A stretch of 64,000 nt of DNA from Eubacteriales bacterium (GCA_030533405.1 JAUNJF010000009.1:1-64000); one strand, 5' to 3'; numbered from the stretch's first letter, positions 48,057 through 57,091 are shown. A program made the numbers and translations. The notes: generated by a model not told the origin, from the letters alone.

Positions 48057-49239
48057 TATCGTTTTCTCCTTCCGGTACAAATGTGTTATTCATAAATCCT
48101 ATAATCTTCTCTGTCTCATCCATAATCTCGCAGTAATATTCAAAAGTGGTGTTCACCGAGCTATGTCCAAGCAAAGCACTCACAGTTACAAGCTGAACGC
48201 CCTGCTCTAATAAAATTGTCGCATACATATGTCGGAGTCCATGCACCGTAATATGTGGCATTGCATTTCTCTTGCACAGCTTTGTCAAAGCATTATTCAT
48301 AGCAGAAGCCGCATGTGGCACACCATTTGCCTGACAGGATATGTAATCACCGTCTATATACCTGCCGTCACTTTCTGCCTTAAGTAAATCAATCATTTCC
48401 TTTCTTTTCATAATCTCCGCAATCACAGGCTTTGGAACCTTTAACTTACGATAAGAATTTTCTGTCTTTGGTTCTTTCTCTTCTATATTATATGCTTCAA
48501 TTTTGCTATCGCCTTTTTCTACAACAGGACTGGATGTAATCTGTCTGGATATTGTAATGGTTCTATCCTCAAAATCCACATCTGAAAATTTAAGTCCTAA
48601 AATCTCGCCCTTACGAAGACCACAGAATAAACCTAACAGAATTTCCATATACCAATTATTATCAGCAGCCACACCCAAGAACTCCTTCAACTTAGCCTTG
48701 CTCAATATCGTGACATTCGGCTTTCGTCTCGGATAAGTCTTTGTTGCATCAATCGGATTCGTTTTTATATAACCATCAGCTACCGCTTCCTTTAGAGCAA
48801 CACTTATCAGTTCTCTACTCTTATTGCCTGCTGATTCGGTTGTCTTTGCAACAGCCTCCAGCAGAGCATCCAAATACTCAGCATTAAGATATTTAAGCTT
48901 AATATCCTGCTCCAAGTGTGGCAGTATCAGATCATAAAGCGTGTAAGCACCCACCATTCTTGTTGTATTCTGTATTCGTTGTGAGTACACTTCTTCAAAC
49001 CAATATAGAAGATAATCCTTAAAACCAATATTTTTGTTTATCTTATGCTGTGCCTGATATGCTCTACACGCTTTCTTATAATCTGCTTCGTACTGATAGT
49101 AGCTTTCCTCAGCTTCTTCCTCTGAAGTAAACCCTCCTCTCTTACTGTATTTAGTCGTACCATCATCCTGTAGAAGTTTGACTCGGTGAAACCAAGAACT
49201 ACCCTCGAAAAAGGCAACTCCACTTTTCTTTCCGCTCAA
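48049..49239 (-). CDS. Tyrosine recombinase/integrase 2 of the island
   Basis: The 396-residue protein has the Tn916-like layout: an arm-type DNA-binding domain (WFHRVKLLQDDGTTKYSKRG), a core-binding domain and a catalytic domain with CGLRKGEIL, SYRKLKVP, HGLRHMYA, LLGHSS and the tyrosine in TFEYYCEI. All catalytic residues seem present. Its start is a TTG directly after the stop of the small helix-turn-helix gene. It overlaps integrase 1 by a few bases, so both are made from one message. Confidence 0.88.
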   Translation of the reverse strand: MSGKKSGVAFFEGSSWFHRVKLLQDDGTTKYSKRGGFTSEEEAEESYYQYEADYKKACRAYQAQHKINKNIGFKDYLLYWFEEVYSQRIQNTTRMVGAYTLYDLILPHLEQDIKLKYLNAEYLDALLEAVAKTTESAGNKSRELISVALKEAVADGYIKTNPIDATKTYPRRKPNVTILSKAKLKEFLGVAADNNWYMEILLGLFCGLRKGEILGLKFSDVDFEDRTITISRQITSSPVVEKGDSKIEAYNIEEKEPKTENSYRKLKVPKPVIAEIMKRKEMIDLLKAESDGRYIDGDYISCQANGVPHAASAMNNALTKLCKRNAMPHITVHGLRHMYATILLEQGVQLVTVSALLGHSSVNTTFEYYCEIMDETEKIIGFMNNTFVPEGENDSD

Positions 49240-49464
49240 CTACTTCACCTCACTTAATGAATCTTCATAAAGCCATCTGTCAAAAGAATATTTAGGTATG
49301 CGGAAAAGCTTTCCTATCTTAATTACTCGAAATGGCTCCTGTGTACGATACACTTCCTGCAAATACTCATAGGTCTTACTGCGTCCTAATCCTAACGCCT
49401 GCTGAATATGACAAGCCTCGTACACACCCTGTTCTACCTCTTGATTTAATGCTATATCGCTCAT
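49240..49464 (-). CDS. Small excisionase-like helix-turn-helix protein
   Basis: The 74-residue protein reads EACHIQQALGLGRSKTYEYL then FRVIKIGKLFRIPKYSFDRW, the pattern of MerR/HTH_17 excisionase proteins. Its position immediately before the tandem integrases suggests it directs excision. ATG 49464 follows AAAGGAG; the longer frame to 49578 is unsupported. Confidence 0.8.
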   Translation of the reverse strand: MSDIALNQEVEQGVYEACHIQQALGLGRSKTYEYLQEVYRTQEPFRVIKIGKLFRIPKYSFDRWLYEDSLSEVK

Positions 49465-49574
49465 ATACCTACTCCTTTCTCTGCGTAAATATTTATGGTG
49501 ATACAAAAAAATATTACATAACTGAATTATTGTGAAAAACAGTGCCGGTCCTATTTTCAACCTCATATCATGTA

Positions 49575-50978
49575 TCATTTTCTTACCACTGGAATAATGT
49601 AATCCAGATCCTCTTCATATTCGATTTCGTATTCGTCTTTATAAGAAATCAGCTTCTTGCAATCCAGTTTATAGTGTCTTCCAGATTTTAGTCCTGTCAC
49701 AGTCTTACTATTTCCTTCACCCGAAACTAGAATCCTTTCCTTTTCTAGCCCGCTTGAAAGTTTTTTCACTGTGATAACGCTATCTGCATGATGATTTATA
49801 GCCTCTCTCAAAACATCTGGTTTGACAAAAATATAGTCTCCATCCAGCAATGCTTTACATTCGTTAGCTTTATCCGCCTCGTATTCTGTCCGATTTGGAA
49901 TAATCTTTATCCTGTGCCCTGAACCAAGAAGCACTTGATACGCATGATAAGGTATGTCAATCTCTCGATTTCTCATATCCATTTTCATAATGCGTTTTTG
50001 CTGGCTTTCAGCTCTCTTAATAAGGTAGGTATTGGCATTGCAAACAGTTCCTACCGTTACCTCTGGCAATCCTAAATAGTATTTTTTCAGCAGATATTCA
50101 GACAAGACCAAAAACTCAAAGTGATCTGCAATTCTTGTCTCCCTCTTAATACCAGCAGGAAGCTCAAAGGATTTCCAAAAAATATTTATATCTCTCAGCA
50201 CCCTGTCATAGTTCATCATCAATTTTCGACAATAATCGACATAGAAGTATGCCAAGTCCTGATTAGTAACATCTGACAATATGCTGTACCACTGTTTTTT
50301 ATCCTCATCCTTAAATGTCGGCATACTGATTTCCCAGATACGATCATAAGCACTTGATACAACCTCTTCGGGTATTCTTTCAGCCGTCACTATCACACCA
50401 CCCTTAAATCGTTCTCGATCTCCGCTTCGGGAAACCCAATCAAAAATATCAGCGTATCGCTTCTTTTGACCGTATCCGTTCACCGGAATAATATCGTCAA
50501 TCAAAACCGTAAAGATTTCTGTATTGCTAAGCAACTCCTCCAGTTCTGTGTTCTTTTTTAGATTATAAAATTTTATCTCCTGCCCCCTGTCATCTTCGAG
50601 AAGTGTAATCGTTCGTCTTGAAAGCATTGACTTGAACGAGCCATGTCTGCCTAACATCAGCAATACAAAGAATGGATATCGTCTGTATAAACTAAACAGC
50701 TCCTGCGTAATCATCATAGTGCCATAGTAGAAAGCTACATCCGAAACACCTTTCTTCAAATTACATACATCAAGTATCTTTTGTCTCACCGATTCACCGT
50801 ATAATCTCTCATCATCTGGCAAAAGATTTGAAATAGGGTAATCCAGCCTTAAAGCAGGATTACCATTATCATCTATCGTCACCTCACCTTTATAATCTAT
50901 TTTCAGATTTCCCATTCGGAAATATCGTTCTTCCTTGTTGTTAGGATTGTGCAGCCCTGAAGCTTCATACCCTGTCAT
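49575..50978 (-). CDS. P-loop ATPase, possible replication or mobilization helicase
   Basis: The 467-residue protein has a Walker A of unusual form, LGRHGSFKS (residues 109-117), and a Walker B FTVLIDD ending at 162. The central region resembles DUF927/primase-associated helicases of mobile elements. The C-terminus (from about 330) looks like a winged-helix or DNA-binding tail. Start ATG 50978 overlaps the stop of the coiled-coil gene (ATGA) and has AAGGGGG upstream. I cannot assign a precise function. Confidence 0.55.
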   Translation of the reverse strand: MTGYEASGLHNPNNKEERYFRMGNLKIDYKGEVTIDDNGNPALRLDYPISNLLPDDERLYGESVRQKILDVCNLKKGVSDVAFYYGTMMITQELFSLYRRYPFFVLLMLGRHGSFKSMLSRRTITLLEDDRGQEIKFYNLKKNTELEELLSNTEIFTVLIDDIIPVNGYGQKKRYADIFDWVSRSGDRERFKGGVIVTAERIPEEVVSSAYDRIWEISMPTFKDEDKKQWYSILSDVTNQDLAYFYVDYCRKLMMNYDRVLRDINIFWKSFELPAGIKRETRIADHFEFLVLSEYLLKKYYLGLPEVTVGTVCNANTYLIKRAESQQKRIMKMDMRNREIDIPYHAYQVLLGSGHRIKIIPNRTEYEADKANECKALLDGDYIFVKPDVLREAINHHADSVITVKKLSSGLEKERILVSGEGNSKTVTGLKSGRHYKLDCKKLISYKDEYEIEYEEDLDYIIPVVRK

Positions 50979-51508
50979 CTGTTCTTACCCCCTTCAATCA
51001 AATTCGGATTATAGGGATAAAAAATCTCTACAGAACCAGCATATGACTTACTTCTCTCAAAACGCTTTGCTTCCTTATTAAACTCAGCTATTGAATAGAA
51101 AGGAACTCTCTGGCGAATTATAAACAACACACATTTCTCCAGTTCTTTCAGTCTCTTATCTAGCTTTTTGTTCTTACTCTCAGATACCTTAAGCTCTGCC
51201 TTTAAGGACTTTATTTTTTCTTCCATTCGGATCATGCGTTCAGTAGGCTTTTTTACGGAAGATTTTAATTCCTTAAATTTCTTTTCAAGTTCCAAATATT
51301 TCATTTCAAGCTCTTTGCCCTCAATGCTCATATTGAAATTTCTGTTTCGCTCTGCTTCCTGTAATGACTCGATATATGCTGCACCTTCCAAGCCCTCTGT
51401 TGTTTTGTCATTGGACTTGTCTGTATTCTTGTAGGTAACACCAGCTACAGCTTGATTAAGCAGTAATCTGTTCATTTCCAGTAAGAATTTTTTATCTTTC
51501 TTCTTCAT
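50975..51508 (-). CDS. Coiled-coil protein of the mobile element
   Basis: The 177-residue protein is dominated by a Lys/Glu-rich coiled coil (about 55-125: KELEMKYLELEKKFKELKSS). A short C-terminal part contains VLFIIRQRVPFYSIAEFNKE. No known domain is recognised. It is translationally coupled to the P-loop ATPase gene, so the two may act together. Ribosome site GGAGG precedes ATG 51508. Confidence 0.65.
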   Translation of the reverse strand: MKKKDKKFLLEMNRLLLNQAVAGVTYKNTDKSNDKTTEGLEGAAYIESLQEAERNRNFNMSIEGKELEMKYLELEKKFKELKSSVKKPTERMIRMEEKIKSLKAELKVSESKNKKLDKRLKELEKCVLFIIRQRVPFYSIAEFNKEAKRFERSKSYAGSVEIFYPYNPNLIEGGKNR

Positions 51509-51600
51509 TTTGACTCCTCCAGCTTTCTAAATAATTAAAAATCATACTTATATCGAACTATGATTCTGTAATAATTCTATTCCTGACTCCTCAAAACCAC

Positions 51601-51645
51601 AAAAGAAGCAGATGAGGTTCTTTTTTACACTCATCTGCTTCTTTC
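51601..51645. terminator. Strong terminator hairpin left of the isolated cargo gene
   Basis: AGAAGCAGATGAG and CTCATCTGCTTCT form a perfect 13-bp stem with a T-rich loop. It separates the coiled-coil gene promoter region from the cargo gene upstream on the minus strand. Confidence 0.85.
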
Positions 51646-51682
51646 ACATCATTGGCACTATTCTTTTTTGCTGACCATGCCA

Positions 51683-52639
51683 CTAATTCTCTATCATCGC
51701 TAAAAGGCTTTCTTCTGACAGTATAGGAGCTTCGTCAATTATTCCTATTCTTTTTAATAAATTCTCCATTTTCTTCAAATTCTTAATTCTGGTTTCCTTA
51801 TTTTCTCCAATTACCTTTATCCAATCAATAGGCATACCGACATTTAATAGACTATTCTTTAATGTAATGAAATCATACAATTCTCTATCTAGCAGTTTTG
51901 CCCGAACTATCAACATATCCTCATTAGATAAAATCCATTTTACTGGGCTTTCTGTTACAGCCTTAGAAAAAAGACTATATATTTTTTCTCTTATTTCCAA
52001 ATCCATTATATTCCAATTTCCATTTTTGATTTTATATCCGTTTTTTTCTCTACCAGAGTTTGTTTGAAAATTGATACTATCCAATAAAAGCTCATACAAC
52101 TGTTGCTCCGTCTCTGTAAATGTCTCAAATAATGTAGTTCTTTCCCGAAGATCAAACATAGCCTTATTGTATTTCTCATATTTCACCTTTTCAGCTATGC
52201 ATTGATTATATACAGTCGCCTCTTTCGGGACCAACTGATCATATTCCCATATTTTGTTATTATTCTTATAGCTGATTAACTCATCTTCCATTTCCTTATG
52301 CAGAGCTTCTAACTCCTTCCACTTATCAAATGCCTCATTTCTTCGCCTACATAATTCCTCACTTGTAATATTCAAATACTCATCTGATGTCTTGGAATAA
52401 TCTGAACTGTTAGAAGCTTCTACTTTCCAACTACCGTATGCATTATATCCATCACACCTAAAAATATGTTCATCAGCAACCCAATAATAATCTGGCAATA
52501 ATAAGTTAATTCTACTTGTTAATGCAACTATCATTTTTTTAGCATAATCCTCTATGTAATCGCCAGGATCTATTCTGTACCACTTTCTAACAAAAGCTAA
52601 AAATTTGTCATCATGCCTGATTCTAAGCTCATTTAACAT
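51683..52639 (-). CDS. Hypothetical cargo protein
   Basis: I do not recognise this 318-residue protein. It is soluble, acidic and mostly helical, with aromatic-rich stretches (PDYYWVADEHIFRCDGYNAY) near residue 50 and a possible coiled coil around 95-130. No catalytic motif is evident. ATG 52639 follows AGGAG at 11 nt; the upstream in-frame GTG is too close to that site. Strong terminators lie on both sides, so it is a one-gene unit. Confidence 0.65.
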   Translation of the reverse strand: MLNELRIRHDDKFLAFVRKWYRIDPGDYIEDYAKKMIVALTSRINLLLPDYYWVADEHIFRCDGYNAYGSWKVEASNSSDYSKTSDEYLNITSEELCRRRNEAFDKWKELEALHKEMEDELISYKNNNKIWEYDQLVPKEATVYNQCIAEKVKYEKYNKAMFDLRERTTLFETFTETEQQLYELLLDSINFQTNSGREKNGYKIKNGNWNIMDLEIREKIYSLFSKAVTESPVKWILSNEDMLIVRAKLLDRELYDFITLKNSLLNVGMPIDWIKVIGENKETRIKNLKKMENLLKRIGIIDEAPILSEESLLAMIEN

Positions 52640-52675
52640 AGTATCCACATCTCCTATATATTCAAAAAAAATACA

Positions 52676-52728
52676 AAATATCCGTCATTTCCGACACGCC
52701 ATGACAGGTACGACGGATATTTTTTGTT
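52676..52728. terminator. Strong bidirectional terminator
   Basis: AATATCCGTC (52677-52686) and GACGGATATT (52712-52721) form a perfect 10-bp stem, with A tracts and T tracts on the two sides. It ends the relaxase transcript on the minus strand. Confidence 0.88.
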
Positions 52729-52756
52729 TTTTACTTTGTTATTTCAAATTTCTAAA

Positions 52757-53239
52757 CTACAATGGTATTCCATTATTTAAGCAATCCCATATATTCTGTA
52801 TTCGACCTTTTAGCTCCGTTAATTCAATCTTGCTTTTATGCCACTTGTTACCCGTCTTATAACTGACTGCATTTATTGCAAAATGAATATGCTTATTACC
52901 TGTACTATTGTGAATGGCATAAAACACCTGATGTTCTTCCCAAATCATAGCCGCAACCTTTTTAGCAAATCCTGTAATCAAAATGTCATTCTGTATATTA
53001 GCCGGAAACGAAATAATCATATGATATATACGACGCTTCTTATTCTTTCCCAAGGCTTCCTGCATAATCATAATCTGCTCTGCAGCAACCTTATATTTTA
53101 ATGACAAGCCTCTTGCTCCAATATAAGATATTTTCTCAGTATCCTTTTTCCCTTTTCCCACAATATATTTTAAGAGATTTTCTATATCGCACTCCAATGG
53201 ATAATATTCTTTCATAAGTTTTATCATAAGAGTTCCCAT
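52757..53239 (-). CDS. Very short relaxase/mobilization nuclease
   Basis: The 160-residue protein matches the N-terminal nuclease part of MobA/VirD2-type relaxases. It has RRIYHMIISFP and the metal-binding pattern HNSTGNKHIHFAINAV (three histidines). Normal relaxases continue for hundreds of residues; this one stops about 35 residues after the histidine motif, directly before a terminator. It overlaps the MobC-like gene by 16 nt. It may be a minimal or a truncated relaxase. Confidence 0.75.
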   Translation of the reverse strand: MGTLMIKLMKEYYPLECDIENLLKYIVGKGKKDTEKISYIGARGLSLKYKVAAEQIMIMQEALGKNKKRRIYHMIISFPANIQNDILITGFAKKVAAMIWEEHQVFYAIHNSTGNKHIHFAINAVSYKTGNKWHKSKIELTELKGRIQNIWDCLNNGIPL

Positions 53240-53502
53240 AATCTCTTAACCTCTTCATCAAGGAATTTATCCTTACCATAATTTTCTTTAATATAATTGC
53301 AGATATCCTGTGTGACAGCCGCCACATATACATTAAGCTTCACACTACTATTATTCTTTACATTCTGCCGTTTTAATACAGTATCCAATATATATTCAGA
53401 CACTGTCTTATTTTCATTATCTGCTAATTTCTGAATCCTCTGTTTATTCTGTTCAGATACACGCATTATGATTGATTTAGATTTTTTACCTTTATTCACC
53501 AT
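53224..53502 (-). CDS. MobC/CopG-like mobilization accessory protein
   Basis: The 92-residue protein has a ribbon-helix-helix start (SIIMRVSEQNKQRIQKLADN then TVSEYILDTVLKR) as in MobC-type plasmid mobilization proteins that bind oriT. ATG 53502 has AGAGGAC upstream. It overlaps the relaxase gene, the usual arrangement for a mobilization pair. Confidence 0.75.
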   Translation of the reverse strand: MVNKGKKSKSIIMRVSEQNKQRIQKLADNENKTVSEYILDTVLKRQNVKNNSSVKLNVYVAAVTQDICNYIKENYGKDKFLDEEVKRLWELL

Positions 53503-53820
53503 TGATATTGTCCTCTTTTCTATGTGACTTATTATCATATTTTGTATTTATATTTATTAACAGGATACGCAAATTTATATCCCCCTTTCTCCTGTATTCT
53601 TCTTAACTCCAATCGTTTGATTTTCAAATCCACTTAAATCACAAATTTTTTGTATATACATTTTTTAATCTATTGTTGGTTCAAAATAAAAAATTAAACA
53701 CCAACAGTTATTTAATAAAATCATTTGATAGCAATTCTTACTTAATTGTTTACTAATAATAAAAATTTATTTTGTCCTTTACTTCGAATTAACCACATGA
53801 ATCAGGAGGTAATATATACA
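53503..53820. other. Divergent non-coding region, candidate oriT
   Basis: This AT-rich region lies between the MobC-like gene and a divergent helix-turn-helix gene, the usual place for a transfer origin. An inverted pair TGTTGGT (53674-53680) and ACCAACA (53700-53706) is the clearest structure. No coding sequence is supported. Confidence 0.35.
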
Positions 53821-54000
53821 ATGAAAGAAAATCTATTAACAGTTAGTGATGTCTGCGATGAGCTAGGGATAGGAAAAACCACAGCCTACAAACTCATTAA
53901 AGATAAAGAAATTCACTCCGGAAAAATCGGGAAGAAAATCATCATCCGCAGATCAGATCTTGATGATTACATTGAAAAATCCCTCTCCGCAGACAATTAA
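53821..54000 (+). CDS. Excisionase-family helix-turn-helix protein
   Basis: The 59-residue protein reads LLTVSDVCDELGIGKTTAYK then IHSGKIGKKIIIRRSDLDDY, a textbook HTH_17/excisionase domain. ATG 53821 lies after CAGGAGG; the longer frame is unsupported. It is transcribed away from the mobilization genes and is followed by a terminator. Confidence 0.85.
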   Translation: MKENLLTVSDVCDELGIGKTTAYKLIKDKEIHSGKIGKKIIIRRSDLDDYIEKSLSADN

Positions 54001-54055
54001 GCATCCCCACCATAACTCATTATTGGGTTATGGTAGGCTATGCCCGACTTAAAAG

Positions 54056-54092
54056 AGCGATACGGAAACTCCCGTATCGCCCTATTTGTTTC
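54056..54092 (+). terminator. Terminator of the small HTH gene, repeat type
   Basis: GCGATACGG and CCGTATCGC form a 9-bp stem with a 6-nt loop. Two further hairpins with the CGATAC/GTATCG stem occur in the island at 56880-56925 and 57248-57285. Confidence 0.75.
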
Positions 54093-54109
54093 AAAAATAT
54101 GCAATCATG

Positions 54110-56749
54110 CTATTTTCCTGTTGTTATAGTCTTTGCTGCTGACCATCCAGAATATATCTTCTTTCCATCTACGATTTTATAGGTTCTAATACGAACATAA
54201 TATTTCTTTCCTGCTGTAAGTTTTTTGATAGAGCAACTGGTAGTCTTATTATTCGAAATCAGCTTTTGCTTGGCATTCTTGAAATTCTTGCTTGTAGAAT
54301 ACTGTATCTGATAGCCTGTAACCTGTAATGTCTGCTTTTTCCATGTCACCTTAAATCCCTTTGAAATTGCAGTCAGCTTGGATACTGATGTTTTAGCTGG
54401 TAAAATATTAAAGGTCTTGGTATAGGCTCCGCTATAATTGCCCTTCATAGTAATTATTACGGTAGCTTTTCCAACTGCCTTGTTATTTTTATAGGCAACT
54501 GTATAGAAATCGGAGCTAATCGTATTACCAGCACTATCCTTAACTGTAACCTTCGGTTTCTTATTCTTTCCATTATAGGTATAGCTTGTTGTAGCTAAGG
54601 ACACACTCTTTATCTTACTAATTGCCTCAGATGACTTCACATCTCCACAGGCACACTTCCACTCTATTTTTCCATCGGCATTTTTGGTCGCCGGAACAAC
54701 TGTTTTTTCATGCACATGTGTATGCACATCCGCTTCCTCTTCGGTCTTAGTAGCTCCACATACACTACACACATAACTCTGGCTCTCTGTTCCCGGATTA
54801 TTCGCAGTCGTTTTTACAGTACCTACACTTACCCATTTATGACCTAAAGCTTTTGTTTCTACCTTAGTCCTGCTCATTTCTTTATAGCAAACTTCGCAAT
54901 ATCTCACATTGTCATAGCTTCCGTCATGGGTACAATCTGCATCCTTGATACTCTCTTTTACAAGTGCAGATGCCTTATGATTTTGCGTTTTCTCAACAAC
55001 TTTTCCTGCTGTTAATATATCTCCGCATCCATTACATACCACATCGCCTGTATAGCCTGTTGATCCGCAAGAAGCAGCCACCACATTTTTAGTTTGGGTA
55101 CCTCCAGTATGTTTCGTTTTATCTACCGCAATATCTTCTGTTTGGGTAGCATTACATTTCTGACAGGTATATGTTTTAATTCCCTTCTGATTACAGGTCG
55201 AAGCCTTAGTCACTACTCCACTATTCCAAGTATGACCTATTTTCTCAATGCTTTTACCTGCTGAAAGTTTTTTATCACAATCTTTGCAGTAGATATCTCC
55301 GCTGTATCCATTGGTAGTACATGTGGCTGCAACTGCATTTTTTACCACTGTCTCACCTTTATGATTGGAACTATCTACAGCAATTTCCTCTGTTTTAGTA
55401 TCTTTACATACAGAGCAAACATATTTCTTACTTCCCTTTTGAATACAAGTTGGAGATTTCGTTACAATCCCCGCATCCCAAGTATGATCTAATTTCTTTA
55501 TACTTTCTCCAGCAGAAAGCTTTGAATCACAATCTTTACAATAGGTATCTCCAGAATAGCCCTCTTTAGAGCAAGTAGCCGCAATAGCGTTTTTTACCAC
55601 TGTTTCTCCTGTATGATTAGAACTATTGATTGCAATTTCCTCTGTCTTGATATCTTTGCACTCTGAGCAAGTATAAGTTTTAATTCCTTTCTGATTGCAG
55701 GTCGCAGCTTTTGTTACTGTCCCGCTGTTCCAAGTATGACCTGTCTTTTCAATAACCGTACCTGATGAAAGTTTTGTATCGCAATCCTCACAGTAAGTAT
55801 CTCCGCTAAACCCATTCTCACTACATGACGGATTAACCCTGTTTTTTAATACTGTAGCTCCTGTGTGGTTATTTTCATTTTTTGCAATATTTTCTGTTTT
55901 GGTATCATTACATACCGAACAAGTAAATGTTTTTACTCCTTCTTCAGAGCATGTGGCAGGCTTTGTAATTGTTCCAGAATCATAAGAATGTCCTCTCGCC
56001 TGAAGAACCGTTCCACTCTCGACAACTCCCCCACAACAGCTATACACTCTATCTCCTGTATATCCATCTTCCGTACAATTTGAAGCTTTCTTGTCCTTTA
56101 GTATTATTTCTCCTGTATGAGCAGTCGGATCAATCTCAATGTTTTCTACATCAACATAGGTGTTGGGAACAATATAGCCCCCAGTCTCCATATCTCTGGT
56201 CCAATCCTCAAAAAGTGCATGTATTCTAGTTACCCCTTTACTGGTACAAGTTGGCTCCTTTGTTCTCACATATGCCATCGAACTTGTTCTAAGCATATAA
56301 GTTTCCATATGAGAACTATCACGCTTGCACTTTCTAGTGGCAGTACAGCTTTTATAATCTTCTGCCCATTCATATTCAAAGTCCTCAAAGTCATGTCCTA
56401 ATGCTTCTGAAAACATATATGTATCACTTGAATATTGGATATCTCCATTATATTCAAACTTCGCATTATATGTACTAACCCCAGGAGAATAACAGGATGG
56501 TTCATAATAATCAACTAACCAAGTCTCTGCCTCTCCAGCACACATATATCTCACCTTACACTTATCGCAAATAAGAAATACTATTGCTTCCTTGTGATTA
56601 GAGTTCCACACAAATTCCATATCCCCATATACATGGTCATAACACGAAGCTGCATACACCTTCATATTTCCGCAGCATAAAAAACCAAATACCAGAACAA
56701 GCACAGCTATCCAGCATTTATTCCTAAATCTTCCAATCATTTCTTTCAT
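54110..56749 (-). CDS. Large secreted protein with 84-residue CxxC repeats and Fn3-like C-terminus
   Basis: The 879-residue protein has a signal peptide (CWIAVLVLVFGFLCCG, cleavage near VYAA at 34). The N-terminal 250 residues carry paired cysteines. Residues 253-590 hold four tandem units of exactly 84 residues beginning GHTWNSG (at 253, 337, 421, 505), each with CxxC pairs of the type YTCSEC and YCKDC. An Ig-like module (about 710-785) and a fibronectin III-like module (about 786-879) follow. No LPXTG or SLH anchor is present. Function is unknown; adhesion or binding is plausible. Confidence 0.82.
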   Translation of the reverse strand: MKEMIGRFRNKCWIAVLVLVFGFLCCGNMKVYAASCYDHVYGDMEFVWNSNHKEAIVFLICDKCKVRYMCAGEAETWLVDYYEPSCYSPGVSTYNAKFEYNGDIQYSSDTYMFSEALGHDFEDFEYEWAEDYKSCTATRKCKRDSSHMETYMLRTSSMAYVRTKEPTCTSKGVTRIHALFEDWTRDMETGGYIVPNTYVDVENIEIDPTAHTGEIILKDKKASNCTEDGYTGDRVYSCCGGVVESGTVLQARGHSYDSGTITKPATCSEEGVKTFTCSVCNDTKTENIAKNENNHTGATVLKNRVNPSCSENGFSGDTYCEDCDTKLSSGTVIEKTGHTWNSGTVTKAATCNQKGIKTYTCSECKDIKTEEIAINSSNHTGETVVKNAIAATCSKEGYSGDTYCKDCDSKLSAGESIKKLDHTWDAGIVTKSPTCIQKGSKKYVCSVCKDTKTEEIAVDSSNHKGETVVKNAVAATCTTNGYSGDIYCKDCDKKLSAGKSIEKIGHTWNSGVVTKASTCNQKGIKTYTCQKCNATQTEDIAVDKTKHTGGTQTKNVVAASCGSTGYTGDVVCNGCGDILTAGKVVEKTQNHKASALVKESIKDADCTHDGSYDNVRYCEVCYKEMSRTKVETKALGHKWVSVGTVKTTANNPGTESQSYVCSVCGATKTEEEADVHTHVHEKTVVPATKNADGKIEWKCACGDVKSSEAISKIKSVSLATTSYTYNGKNKKPKVTVKDSAGNTISSDFYTVAYKNNKAVGKATVIITMKGNYSGAYTKTFNILPAKTSVSKLTAISKGFKVTWKKQTLQVTGYQIQYSTSKNFKNAKQKLISNNKTTSCSIKKLTAGKKYYVRIRTYKIVDGKKIYSGWSAAKTITTGK
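54986..55993 (-). repeat. Four tandem 252-bp coding repeats
   Basis: Within the large secreted protein gene, four units of 252 bp (84 codons) repeat in register. The protein units start at residues 253, 337, 421 and 505. They differ by substitutions but keep length, as expected from old duplications. Confidence 0.8.
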
Positions 56750-56879
56750 AGAATTTTTCCTTTCGTTTTTTATTCCTGCCGCAGTAGTCCCATTGTACTA
56801 GATGGACTAAATAACACCTTACACCTATAGAAAATTCTCTATTATATCTATAAGATATATACATTCCTATTGGAGCAAA

Positions 56880-56925
56880 AAAAGAGACGATACAGATTAT
56901 CTCCGTATCGTCTTTATTTATGATC
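56880..56925 (-). terminator. Terminator of the HTH gene at 56918-57091, repeat type
   Basis: On the minus strand AGACGATAC-loop-GTATCGTCT is followed by CTTTTTTT. The stem core CGATAC/GTATCG matches those at 54056 and 57250. Confidence 0.9.
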
Positions 56926-57091
56926 TTAAAATATATTCAATTACATCCTCTTTGAAAATCAACCATTTATTTCCTACCCAGTGACCTTCAATAATTCCCT
57001 CATGGATCAGCTTTAATGCTGAATTTTTTCCTATGTGTAATATTTTCTGCATTTCTTTTAATGTCAGTACATCAGGCTCATTCTTCAACAT
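56918..57091 (-). CDS. Excisionase-family helix-turn-helix protein
   Basis: The 57-residue protein reads DVLTLKEMQKILHIGKNSAL then GIIEGHWVGNKWLIFKEDVI, an HTH_17 domain similar in type to the protein at 53821. ATG 57091 follows GGGAGG; the frame is open to 57136 without support. Its end overlaps the foot of a terminator hairpin. Confidence 0.82.
   Translation of the reverse strand: MLKNEPDVLTLKEMQKILHIGKNSALKLIHEGIIEGHWVGNKWLIFKEDVIEYILRS

Noticed and set aside
54986-55993. Regular repeats that could suggest a CRISPR-like or satellite array
   Set aside because: They are in-frame 252-bp coding repeats of a secreted protein with no unique spacers.
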